Source: Chloroflexota bacterium
GTDB lineage: Bacteria; Chloroflexota; Limnocylindria; Limnocylindrales; CSP1-4
Assembly (NCBI GenBank): GCA_021802585.1
Contig: JAJZRQ010000016.1
Location: forward strand, 1 to 44,908
Direction of reading: 5' to 3'
DNA: 44,908 bases
Shown: in pieces, positions 16,175 to 23,446 of the stretch
Layout of the letters: every line of letters begins with the position of its first letter
How positions within the stretch are numbered: position 1 is the first letter of the stretch
Translations under genes and position numbers: made by a program
Notes under the pieces: model-generated
What the model was told of the DNA's origin: nothing
The model's database searches: none
The model's input: the letters and a program-made list of their open reading frames with translations, nothing else

Positions 16175-17890
16175 CTAGTACGTGCGCTCGACGGGCTTCC
16201 ACATGTCGACCGTCACCGGCTTGTGCTCGAACCGGGGACCATCAGCGGCGTGGAAGGCGAGCGTGTGCCTGAGCCACCGCTCGTCGTCGCGGGTGGGGAA
16301 GTCGCGCCGGGCGTGGGCGCCGCGCGACTCCTCGCGGGCGAGTGCCCCGGCGACGGTGACCTCGGCGAGGTCGACGAGGTTCTCCAGCTCGAGGGCGTGG
16401 ACGAGGTTCGAGTTGTAGACCCGCGATTTGTCGGCGACCGGTGCCCGCCGCGCCCGCTCGCGGATCTGGCGGATCGTCGCGAGGGCCGTCGCCAGGTCGT
16501 CGCCGCTGCGGAAGACGCCGACGTCGGCGTCCATCGTCGCGCGCAGCTCGCGGCGCAGCTCGTAGAGGTTCTCGTCGCCCTGGCGCGCCAGCACCTGCCG
16601 GACGCGCTCCTCGGCGGCGGCCGTGCCGGCGGCCGGCAGCGGCGCGGCCGCGGCCAGGCCGGGGAGCGCGGCGACGATCTCGCGCCCGGTGATCCCGCCC
16701 CAGACGAGGCACTCGGCCGTCGAGTTCGAGCCGAGCCGGTTGGCGCCGTGGAGCGAGACGCAGGCGGCCTCGCCGGCCGCCCAGATGTTCGGCACGCGGG
16801 TCCGGCCGTCGATGTCGGTCTCGATGCCGCCCATCGAGTAGTGGGCGACCGGGCGGATCGGGATCGGCCTCTCGATCGGGTCGAGCCCCAGGAACTTGAT
16901 CGTCACCTCGCGGATGAGCGGCAACCGGGTGTTGATCCGGTCGGCCCCGAGGTGGGTGAGGTCGAGCTCGAGGTAGTCCTGCCCGTCGGCGGTCCGGAAG
17001 CCCCGCCCGGCGAGGATCTCCTCGGTCTCCGCGCGCGAGACCATGTCGCGCGGCGCGAGCTCCATGAGCTTCGGCGCGTAGCCCGCCATGAACCGCTCGC
17101 CGCGGTTGTTCTTCAGGTAGCCGCCCTCGCCGCGGCAGGCCTCCGTCATGAGGATCCCGCTCGGCACGAGGCCGGTCGGGTGGAACTGGAGGAACTCCAT
17201 GTCCTCGAGCGGGAGGCCGGCGCGGTAGGCCATCGCCATCCCGTCGCCGGTCACGGTCTGGGAGTACGTCGTGAACCCGTAGAGGGTGCCGCCGCCGCCG
17301 GAGGCGACGAGGAGGGCCTTCCCGCGGATCGCGACGGTCTCGCCGGTTCCCATGTCGAGGCCGGCGAGCCCCGCGAACGAGCCGTCGTGGACCAGGATGT
17401 CGGTGACGAAGAGCTCGTCGTACCGGGTGAACGTCCGGTAGCGCTGGAGCTGGTCGTAGAGCGTCTGCATCTCGAAGAAGCCGGTCTTGTCAGCCGCCAG
17501 CGTCGCCCGGGGGTAGCTGTGCCCGCCGAACGGGCGCTGCGAGATGTAGCCGTCGTCGTCGCGGGTCCAGGGGATGCCCCAGTGGTCGAGCTGGCGGATC
17601 TCCTTCGGGATCGTGTCGACGAACGTCTGCACGACGTCCTGGTCGGCGAGGAAGTCGGACCCCTTCACCGTGTCCCAGGCGTGGAGCTCCCGCGAGTCAC
17701 CGAGGTCCTCGCGCAGCACGGCCGCGGTGCCACCCTCGGCGCAGACCGAGTGGGCCCGCATGAGCTGGACCTTCGAGACGATGCCGATGTCGACGCGGCC
17801 TTCCATCCTGCGGGAGATCTCGACCGCGGCCCGCAGGCCGGCCAGGCCGGCCCCCAGGATCACGACATCGTGCCGGAGCTCTCGATCCAT
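16175..17890 (-). CDS. sdhA: succinate dehydrogenase flavoprotein subunit
   Basis: Catalytic flavoprotein that oxidises succinate to fumarate in the TCA cycle and respiratory chain. The 571 residues include the dinucleotide site GAGLAG (13-18) and AHSVCAEGG with H47 as the likely covalent FAD attachment. Also visible are WGIPWTRDDDGYISQRPFGG, the substrate-loop HPTGLVPSGILMTEACRGEGG and HGANRLGSNSTAECLVWG near the C-terminal part. It is the first gene of sdhACDB. The ATG at 17890 has GAGG upstream and follows a long structured leader. It could function as fumarate reductase; the anchor type and operon order cannot distinguish this. Confidence 0.95.
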   Translation of the reverse strand: MDRELRHDVVILGAGLAGLRAAVEISRRMEGRVDIGIVSKVQLMRAHSVCAEGGTAAVLREDLGDSRELHAWDTVKGSDFLADQDVVQTFVDTIPKEIRQLDHWGIPWTRDDDGYISQRPFGGHSYPRATLAADKTGFFEMQTLYDQLQRYRTFTRYDELFVTDILVHDGSFAGLAGLDMGTGETVAIRGKALLVASGGGGTLYGFTTYSQTVTGDGMAMAYRAGLPLEDMEFLQFHPTGLVPSGILMTEACRGEGGYLKNNRGERFMAGYAPKLMELAPRDMVSRAETEEILAGRGFRTADGQDYLELDLTHLGADRINTRLPLIREVTIKFLGLDPIERPIPIRPVAHYSMGGIETDIDGRTRVPNIWAAGEAACVSLHGANRLGSNSTAECLVWGGITGREIVAALPGLAAAAPLPAAGTAAAEERVRQVLARQGDENLYELRRELRATMDADVGVFRSGDDLATALATIRQIRERARRAPVADKSRVYNSNLVHALELENLVDLAEVTVAGALAREESRGAHARRDFPTRDDERWLRHTLAFHAADGPRFEHKPVTVDMWKPVERTY

Positions 17891-17950
17891 CGACGAACCT
17901 CGTGCGACATGCCTCCGAACCCGCGGTCACCAGGTCGCGCGGGCACGGAT

Positions 17951-18000
17951 CGCGGCGGGCGCCACGACGGCGCCCGCCGCGACGCGCGTCGCGGCGGGCG
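17951..18000 (-). promoter_or_regulatory. mutually exclusive hairpins in the sdh leader
   Basis: Three copies of one GC-rich arm occur here. CGCGGCGGGCGCC (17951-17963) pairs over 13 bp with GGCGCCCGCCGCG (17969-17981), and that same middle arm can instead pair over 11 bp with CGCGGCGGGCG (17990-18000). On the sdh strand the middle arm must choose between the upstream and the downstream partner, as in attenuators. The hairpins end about 60 bases before the sdhA start. No T tract follows. Confidence 0.5.
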
Positions 18001-18014
18001 AACCCGGTGGCCTC

Positions 18015-18020
18015 AGGGTA
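18015..18020 (-). promoter_or_regulatory. possible -10 box for sdhACDB
   Basis: On the - strand TACCCT (TANNNT) precedes the alternative hairpins and would give a leader of roughly 115-120 bases. No -35 is evident. Confidence 0.3.
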
Positions 18021-18158
18021 GGCGCGGGTCGGCCGTCGGATAGGTCCGATGGCCTTGTTCCGCCGGGCCTGGGGTCACACGTCCGGCCAGGCGGCTCCGG
18101 AATCGGGGGCCCGCCGACGAGGATGGGACCGTCGCGGAGCGAGGCCGGGCCCGCGGCG

Positions 18159-18262
18159 CCGGGCCCGCGACGGCGATCTGCCGGCGACGCCGGGCCCGCG
18201 ACGGCGATCTGCCGGCGACGGAACCGCGGGGCCGGGCCCGCGACGGCGATCTGCCGGCGACG
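18159..18262. repeat. 31-bp direct repeat, three copies
   Basis: Identical 31-base units lie at 18159-18189, 18190-18220 and 18232-18262. The first two are directly abutting and the third is separated by 11 bases. Each begins with GCCGGGCCCGCGACGG and ends with GATCTGCCGGCGAC. A partial copy (GGCCGGGCCCGCG) precedes the block near 18144, and an inverted partial copy (CCGCGGGCCCGGCG) follows near 18278-18291. There are no unique spacers, so this is not a CRISPR array. Confidence 0.85.
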
Positions 18263-18316
18263 CCGCCGCGTGTCACCGCGGGCCCGGCGTGGCTGCATCC
18301 TGCGCTCCGGGCGCGG

Positions 18317-18322
18317 TAGGCT
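18317..18322 (+). promoter_or_regulatory. probable -10 box for tRNA-Pro
   Basis: TAGGCT (TANNNT) lies about 50 bases upstream of the mature tRNA 5' end, between the repeat block and the tRNA. The -35 region is not recognisable. Confidence 0.35.
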
Positions 18323-18372
18323 AGGCACGTGGCGGCTCGGGACCACCCACGCGGTCCCGGGCACGAACCCGT

Positions 18373-18447
18373 CGGGGTGTGGCGCAGTGGTAGCGCACGT
18401 GCTTTGGGAGCACGAGGTCGTGGGTCCGAATCCCACCGCCCCGACCA
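18373..18447 (+). tRNA. tRNA-Pro (anticodon UGG)
   Basis: A complete cloverleaf can be folded by hand. The acceptor CGGGGTG pairs with CGCCCCG, the D stem GCGC with GCGC, the anticodon stem CGTGC with GCACG around the loop TTTGGGA (anticodon TGG), and the T stem GTGGG with CCCAC. The discriminator is A and CCA is encoded at 18445-18447. The T loop reads TCCGAAT, so the base at position 55 (normally U, modified to pseudouridine) is C. Confidence 0.95.
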
Positions 18448-18486
18448 GCCCCCCGGGCGGGGGTCGATCCGCCCGTGGCCGCCGGC

Positions 18487-19047
18487 TCAGCGGTTCGGGT
18501 CGCCGGGCGCTTCCGATTCCTCCGCCACGAGCGGCCAGACGAGCTCCGTCCGCCACTCGTCCGGCTCGACGCCGCTCCCCGGGCCGACGAAGTAGATCTC
18601 CCACGGGTCGTCGGCGCGGCGGCGTCCGAGTGCATCGATCCCCGCCTTCAGCGCCGACCAGGCCGCGTCGAGGCCGTCGTACGGGCCGATGTGCGTCGCG
18701 GTCGCCGCGGGCCCGGCGGGCAGCTCCGACGACACGATCGGTCCGCGCCCGAGGTACGGCGTGGCGATCGGCAAGCCGACGCCCACGTCGAGGCCGTCGG
18801 GGCCACTCCCGAAGTAGCGGGCGAACGGCGGCCCGGCGGGGGCGATCCCCGCACGGGCGAGGGTGTCCGACACGCCGGCGAGCGCGTCGGCGATGAACTC
18901 GGCGAAGTCGGCCGGAGCGACGACGCTCCGCAGCACGGCAGCGTGCTGCGGCTCCAGCTCCACGACCTCGATCGCGGGCGCGGGCAGGCCCCCCGGCGCG
19001 GGCACATCACCCGGCGCGGGCAGGTCAGTGCCGCCCGGCGGGCTCAT
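18487..19047 (-). CDS. GyrI-like / AraC effector-binding domain protein
   Basis: A 186-residue protein made of a Pro/Gly-rich first 35 residues and one GyrI-like (SHOCT-less, AraC_E_bind) domain: IEVVELEPQHAAVLRS, FARYFG, VGLPIATPYLG, LPAGPAATATHIGPYDGLDAAWSALKAGI, DPWEIYFVGPGS and the final TELVWPLV strand. Such domains bind small hydrophobic ligands or act as stand-alone effector-binding or hydrolase-like proteins. There is no DNA-binding domain. The ATG at 19047 overlaps, as ATGA, the stop of an ABC-2 permease remnant, so it was probably once the downstream gene of a drug-efflux operon. Function is not established. Confidence 0.8.
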   Translation of the reverse strand: MSPPGGTDLPAPGDVPAPGGLPAPAIEVVELEPQHAAVLRSVVAPADFAEFIADALAGVSDTLARAGIAPAGPPFARYFGSGPDGLDVGVGLPIATPYLGRGPIVSSELPAGPAATATHIGPYDGLDAAWSALKAGIDALGRRRADDPWEIYFVGPGSGVEPDEWRTELVWPLVAEESEAPGDPNR

Positions 19048-19280
19048 CGGGTGAGGATCCGCCGGAACCGCCATGTCCCGACCGCGAGGACCACCGCCCC
19101 GTAGAGCGCCAGCACCCCGACCTCGGTCACCACGCCGACGATCGTACCTCCCCGGAGGGCCACCTCGCGGAGGCCCTGGATCGCCCAGGCGTGCGGCGTC
19201 GCGAAGGAGAGGGTGTGCCTCGGCTCGGGGAAGATCTCGAGCGGCACCATCGCGCCGCCGAGGCGCCACTGCTGAATGGC
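19044..19280 (-). pseudogene. remnant of an ABC-2 type transporter permease (C-terminal end)
   Basis: About 78 codons open from an in-frame TAG at 19283-19281 to a TGA at 19046-19044. The translation carries the C-terminal hallmark of ABC-2 permeases: LGGAMVPLEIFPEP, then ATPHAWAIQGLREV, and a last hydrophobic helix (VGVVTEVGVLALYGAVVLAVG) with a basic end. Permeases of this family are normally about 250 or more residues; everything before the LGGAM motif is missing and the space is taken by the luciferase-like gene on the other strand. A peptide could start at the ATG at 19250, but a working permease cannot be made. Its stop overlaps the GyrI-like start. Confidence 0.72.
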
Positions 19281-19281
19281 C

Positions 19282-19287
19282 TACGAT
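19282..19287 (+). promoter_or_regulatory. -10 box for luciferase-like gene
   Basis: TACGAT (TANNNT) ends 17 bases before the ATG at 19305, and GAGGAGG lies between them at 19293-19299. It sits exactly at the junction with the permease remnant. Confidence 0.4.
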
Positions 19288-19304
19288 CGCGCGAGGAGGT
19301 GCGC

Positions 19305-20225
19305 ATGGCCGGTCGCCCGCTGCGGGTCGGGATCCAGCTCCCCGAGGTCGAGTGGGAGGCCCGCTGGCCGGACCTGCGGGCGATGGCGCTGCGGGCCGAG
19401 GAGGTCGGCTTCGACTCCCTCTGGTACGGCGACCACCTCCTCTACCGGCGCCCCGGCGACGCCCGCGCCCGCGGGCCGTGGGAGGCGTGGACGACGCTCG
19501 CCGGGCTCGCCGCGGTCACCTCGCGGATCGCCCTCGGGCCCCTCGTGGCGGCGACCGCGTTCCACGCCCCGGCGATGCTCGCGAAGATGGCGGCGACTGT
19601 CGACGAGGTGAGCGGCGGGCGCCTCGTCCTCGGCCTGGGCGCCGGCTGGAACGAGACCGAGTTCGCGGCGTTCGGATTCCCGTTCGACCGCCGGATCGAC
19701 CGCTTCGAGGAGGCGTTCACGATCGTCCGGACGCTCCTCCGCGAGGGCGCGGTCGACGTCGCCGGCGCGTTCTACACGGCCCGCGATTGCGAGCTCGTGC
19801 CGCGGCCGCGGCCCGGCGGCCCGCCGCTCATGATCGGCTCGTCGGGACCCCGGATGCTCGCGATCGCCGCCCCGCACGTCGACGCCTGGAACGCCTGGTT
19901 CGACGCGTTCGGGAACCGGCCGGCGGGGATCGCCCCCCTCCGCGAGCGCGTGGACGCCGCGGCCCGCGCCGCGGGGCGCGACCCCGCCGCGATCGAGCGG
20001 ACGGTCGCCGTCCTCGTCCGCCTGCCGGGCGGCCGTGGCCGCGTCCAGGGCGGGGCCGCGAACGACCCGGTTCCGCCGGTCGAGGGCTCGCCGGCGGAGA
20101 TCGCGGCGACCCTCCGCGCCTTCGCCGCCGAGGGGATCGCCCACGTCCAGCTCGTCGTCGACCCGATCACCCTCGCCTCGATCGAGGCGCTCGCGCCGGT
20201 GCTCGCGGACCTCGACCGCGGCTGA
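19305..20225 (+). CDS. LLM-class (luciferase-like) F420- or flavin-dependent oxidoreductase
   Basis: A 306-residue TIM-barrel oxidoreductase of the luciferase-like monooxygenase family. The order of motifs is GIQLPEVEWEARWPDL, AEEVGFDSLWYGDHLLYR, TSRIALGPLVAATAFHAPAML, SGGRLVLGLGAGWNETEF, FPFDRRIDRFEEAF and PPLMIGSSGPRML. These form the coenzyme pocket shared by F420-dependent and FMN-dependent members. Substrate is not predictable. The ATG has an ideal GAGGAGG five bases upstream. It stands alone, 172 bases before the peptide transporter operon, which has its own promoter. Confidence 0.87.
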   Translation: MAGRPLRVGIQLPEVEWEARWPDLRAMALRAEEVGFDSLWYGDHLLYRRPGDARARGPWEAWTTLAGLAAVTSRIALGPLVAATAFHAPAMLAKMAATVDEVSGGRLVLGLGAGWNETEFAAFGFPFDRRIDRFEEAFTIVRTLLREGAVDVAGAFYTARDCELVPRPRPGGPPLMIGSSGPRMLAIAAPHVDAWNAWFDAFGNRPAGIAPLRERVDAAARAAGRDPAAIERTVAVLVRLPGGRGRVQGGAANDPVPPVEGSPAEIAATLRAFAAEGIAHVQLVVDPITLASIEALAPVLADLDRG

Positions 20226-20296
20226 TCGCCGGCCCCCGGGACGCCGGTCCGGCCGTCCCGCCGACGTCCGGCCCGGCCCGCCACGCGCGCCCCGAT

Positions 20297-20326
20297 TTGA
20301 CCCGGCCGTCCGGGCGTGCCTAGAGT
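20297..20326 (+). promoter_or_regulatory. sigma70-type promoter of the peptide ABC operon
   Basis: TTGACC (20297-20302) and TAGAGT (20321-20326) are separated by 18 bases. It is the clearest housekeeping promoter in the window. It gives a leader of about 65 bases to the ATG at 20398. Confidence 0.75.
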
Positions 20327-20397
20327 GGCGCCGGGCGGGTGGAGCCTGCCCGTGGCATGTCCCGACCGGGGCCGGGGCATGGAGGAGAGGAGCACCG

Positions 20398-22314
20398 ATG
20401 CGCGCACCCGTCCGCACTCGCTTCGTTCGCCTGCTCGCCGCCATGGGCCTGGCCGGGGCGCTCCTCGCGCCCTCGCTCGCGGTGCCGGCGCGGGCCGCCG
20501 ACACGAAGCTCGTCCTCCGCGTGGGGACGACGCAGGACCTCGACTCGATCAACCCGTACCAGACGCTCCTCGTCGTCGGCTACGAGGTCTTCCAGCTGAC
20601 CTACAACCTCCTCGTCGACTTCGGGCCGAACCTCGAGCCCGTCCCCGGCTTCGCCGACTCGTGGGAGCGCTCGGCCGACGGGACCTCGTGGAAGTTCCAC
20701 ATCCGGTCCGGGATGAAGTGGTCCGACGGGCAGCCGGCGACGGCGCAGGACGCCTGCTTCTCGTGGGGCCTCGCGCTCGCCGCGATCAAGGACGAGGCGA
20801 ACATCGGCGCCGGGTACCTCGACCCGAACCTCAAGGACGCCGGGGTCACGAAGGTCGAATGCCCCGACGACCAGACGATGATCGCCTCCACGACCGACGC
20901 CTCCGACCGGATCTTCCAGGTCTACCTGCCGATCATCCCCAAGCACATCTGGGGGAAGATGGACTACAAGGCGATCGGCGAGGCGAAGTTCGAGGCGCCG
21001 CTCGTCGGCACCGGGCCGTACACCCTGGCCGAGTGGAAGACGAGCGAGTACGCCCGCTTCGTGCGGAACCCCAACTACTGGGGCACGCAGGGCGCCGCCG
21101 ACGAGGTCGTCATCCAGTTCTTCAAGACCGACGACACGATGGTCCAGGCCCTCAAGGCCGGCGAGATCGACTACGCCCGCAGCCCGAACGCGGACCAGCT
21201 GAAGGCGCTCCAGGGCCAGCCGAACATCCGGACCGTCGTCGGGAGCGCGAACGGCTGGACGCAGCTCGCCTTCAATGAGTACGGCGCCTCCGACGGCAAG
21301 ACGATCAAGGACGGCGGCCCGTCGACGAAGGCTCTCCTCGACCCCGCGTTCCGCGATGCCCTGGGCTACGCGATCGACAAGAAGCTCCTCGTCGAGCGGG
21401 TCCTCGGCGGCTACGGGGACGTCGGCACGACGGTCGTGCCGCCGGTCCTCGGCCAGTGGCACGTCGAGCCCGACCACCCGCGGACGTTCGACATCGCCCT
21501 CGCGAAGCAGAAGCTCGACGCCGCCGGCTACAAGCTCGACGCGAGCGGCGCCCGTCTCGACAAGGAGGGCAAGGCGATCAGCCTCCGCCTCTACTACCCG
21601 GACACCGACTCCACGTACGCGAAGGCCGCCCAGTTCGTGAAGGACTGGTACGGCCAGCTCGGGATCAAGGTGACCGCCCAGCAGTTCGACTCGGCGACGC
21701 TCGGCAACATCGTCCTCCCGCCGGAGGCCGGGGCCGAGTACAAGGCGAACTACGACATCGAGCTCTGGGGCTGGGCCGGCAACCCCGACCCGAACGCCCT
21801 CCTCCAGATCTTCCGCTGCGACGCGATCGGGTCGTCCTCGGACAGCCAGTACTGCAACCCCGAGTACGACAAGCTCTACGACGAGCAGACGAACGCGAAG
21901 ACCGCCGCGGAGCGGAAGACGATCCTGGCCCAGATGCAGAACATGATCTACGACCAGGCCGTCTACGACATCCTCTACTACGACGCGAACCTCGTCGCGT
22001 ACCGCACCGACCGCTTCGCCGGCTGGCAGAACCAGCCGCTCGCGAACGGGACCCCGCTGTTCACGTATGGCACGCTCGACTACACGCTCCTGACCGACGC
22101 GACCGCCGTCGCGTCGCCGACGCCGGCCGCGTCGGCCGCGTCGGAGGCCTCGGCGACGGCCGCCCCGACGCCCGCGCCGGGCACGACCGGGGGGACAGGC
22201 GACAACACCGCCCTCATGGTCGGGATCCTCGCCGCCGTCCTCGTCGCGGCCGGCGTCATCCTCGCGATGATCTTCCGGCGGCGCTCCGGCGGCGGCACGG
22301 GCGAGGAGGAGTAG
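20398..22314 (+). CDS. peptide ABC transporter substrate-binding protein (family 5) with C-terminal membrane anchor
   Basis: Extracellular solute-binding protein for di/oligopeptides, 638 residues. The signal peptide covers about 1-33 (RLLAAMGLAGALLAPSLA, then ARAAD). The mature part has the family-5 opening LRVGTTQDLDSINPY, a WKFHIRSGMKWSDGQPATAQD segment, FVRNPNYWG, and WGWAGNPDPNALLQ near the end. No lipobox is present. Instead, after a Ser/Ala/Pro/Thr-rich linker (about 575-605), a single C-terminal helix (about 607-628, ALMVGILAAVLVAAG) and a basic RRR stop-transfer anchor it, as in many archaeal and some Chloroflexota binding proteins. The ATG has GGAGAGGAG upstream. First gene of the transporter operon. 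Confidence 0.92.
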   Translation: MRAPVRTRFVRLLAAMGLAGALLAPSLAVPARAADTKLVLRVGTTQDLDSINPYQTLLVVGYEVFQLTYNLLVDFGPNLEPVPGFADSWERSADGTSWKFHIRSGMKWSDGQPATAQDACFSWGLALAAIKDEANIGAGYLDPNLKDAGVTKVECPDDQTMIASTTDASDRIFQVYLPIIPKHIWGKMDYKAIGEAKFEAPLVGTGPYTLAEWKTSEYARFVRNPNYWGTQGAADEVVIQFFKTDDTMVQALKAGEIDYARSPNADQLKALQGQPNIRTVVGSANGWTQLAFNEYGASDGKTIKDGGPSTKALLDPAFRDALGYAIDKKLLVERVLGGYGDVGTTVVPPVLGQWHVEPDHPRTFDIALAKQKLDAAGYKLDASGARLDKEGKAISLRLYYPDTDSTYAKAAQFVKDWYGQLGIKVTAQQFDSATLGNIVLPPEAGAEYKANYDIELWGWAGNPDPNALLQIFRCDAIGSSSDSQYCNPEYDKLYDEQTNAKTAAERKTILAQMQNMIYDQAVYDILYYDANLVAYRTDRFAGWQNQPLANGTPLFTYGTLDYTLLTDATAVASPTPAASAASEASATAAPTPAPGTTGGTGDNTALMVGILAAVLVAAGVILAMIFRRRSGGGTGEEE

Positions 22315-22344
22315 CGGATCATCGGCCCCCGTCCGTGACGATCT

Positions 22345-22375
22345 CGGCGGAGGGTCGTCCCTCGACTCTCCGCCG
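22345..22375 (+). promoter_or_regulatory. intra-operon hairpin after the binding-protein gene
   Basis: CGGCGGAG (22345-22352) pairs with CTCCGCCG (22368-22375) across a 15-base loop, in the 157-base gap between the binding-protein and permease genes. It could stabilise the upstream message or partly terminate, raising the binding protein over the permeases. No T tract follows. Confidence 0.35.
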
Positions 22376-22471
22376 CGTCCCCGTGGGCGCCCCGGCGCCC
22401 GGGCGTCCACGTGCCGGCGGTGAGGCGGCGCGCGGGGCCGTTCGGCGCCGCCGGGGTCGGGGGCGCCGCGC

Positions 22472-23446
22472 GTGAGCGGCCGCTACCTGGCCCGCCAGTC
22501 GGCGCAGGCGATCTTCACGATCGTGATGATCGTCCTCCTCAACTTCCTCCTGTTCCGGATGATGCCCGGCTCCCCGGACCGGGTGAACCCTCGCAACCCG
22601 AACGTCACCGTGGAGCAGCGGGAGGCCGCGAAGGCCCGCTGGGGCCTCGACAAGCCGCTCGTCCCCGACCAGCTCGTCGCCTTCGTCGTCGCGACGGCGC
22701 AGGGCGACCTCGGCTACTCCATGAAGTACCAGGGCCAGCCCGTCGTCGAGGTGATCGGCGACCGCTTCTGGCCGACGATCCTCCTCATCGGCCTCGCCGA
22801 GCTCATCGCGATCTTCGTCGGGCTCACCCTCGGGGCCTGGACCGGCTGGCGGAGAGGCGGGCTCGTCGACCGGGTCGGGAACGGCCTCAGCCTCATCCTC
22901 TACTCGATGCCGTACTTCGTCATCGGCATGCCCCTCATCATCATCTTCGCCGCGGGCCTCGGCTGGTTCCCGACCTCCGGGATGCTCACCGCGGGGGCGA
23001 CGTACTCCGGCCCCCTCGACTTCCTCGGGGACCTCCTCGCCCACCTCGCGCTCCCCCTCGCGACGATCAGCCTCGGCCTCATCGGCGGCTACTCGATCCT
23101 CATGCGCTCGTCGATCACCGAGACGCGGAACGAGGACTACATCGCCACGGCCCGGGCGAAGGGTCTCCCTGACGGGAAGATCCTGCGGTCCCACGCGATC
23201 CCGAACGCCCTCCTCCCGGCGGTGACCCTCATCGCGATCAACCTCGGGTACGTCGTCGGCGGGGCGATCACCGCCGAGATCGTCTTCAACTGGCCGGGCC
23301 TCGGGACGCTCACGGTCGACGCCCTGAACTCGCGCGACTACCCGGTCCTCCAGGGGATCTTCCTGTTCCTCGGCGTGTCCGTCGTCCTCGCGAACTTCGT
23401 CGCCGACATCGTCTACGGCTATCTCGACCCGCGCGTGCGCCGGTGA
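22472..23446 (+). CDS. peptide ABC transporter permease (OppB/DppB type)
   Basis: Inner-membrane permease of 324 residues. It has the family N-terminus with the first helix (AIFTIVMIVLLNFLLFRMMPG), followed by the periplasmic insertion with RWGLDKPLVPDQ that is characteristic of DppB/OppB proteins. The BPD_transp_1 region follows with five further helices. The coupling-helix EAA-like motif TARAKGLPDGKILRSHAIPN contacts the ATPases. The GTG start at 22472 lacks a strong Shine-Dalgarno. Its stop overlaps the next permease start by four bases. Confidence 0.92.
   Translation: MSGRYLARQSAQAIFTIVMIVLLNFLLFRMMPGSPDRVNPRNPNVTVEQREAAKARWGLDKPLVPDQLVAFVVATAQGDLGYSMKYQGQPVVEVIGDRFWPTILLIGLAELIAIFVGLTLGAWTGWRRGGLVDRVGNGLSLILYSMPYFVIGMPLIIIFAAGLGWFPTSGMLTAGATYSGPLDFLGDLLAHLALPLATISLGLIGGYSILMRSSITETRNEDYIATARAKGLPDGKILRSHAIPNALLPAVTLIAINLGYVVGGAITAEIVFNWPGLGTLTVDALNSRDYPVLQGIFLFLGVSVVLANFVADIVYGYLDPRVRR

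Larger units (their letters stand above)
17891..18372. other. non-coding region between sdhA and tRNA-Pro
   Basis: No gene is supported on either strand; the open frames here are Arg/Pro/Ala repeats produced by the repeat block. The region holds the sdh leader hairpins, a possible sdh promoter, three copies of a 31-bp repeat and the probable tRNA promoter. Confidence 0.6.

Noticed and set aside
18159-18262. CRISPR array
   Set aside because: The 31-bp units are directly abutting or 11 bases apart with no unique spacers of regular length, and no cas genes are present.
17927-18604. 225-codon - strand frame over the repeat block and tRNA
   Set aside because: Its repetitive QIAVAGPA-like segments are just the translated 31-bp repeats, and it would run over the tRNA gene.
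20035-20397. Longer start for the peptide-binding protein
   Set aside because: The upstream extension overlaps the luciferase-like gene and would bury the signal peptide; the promoter at 20297-20326 and the ribosome site fix the ATG at 20398.
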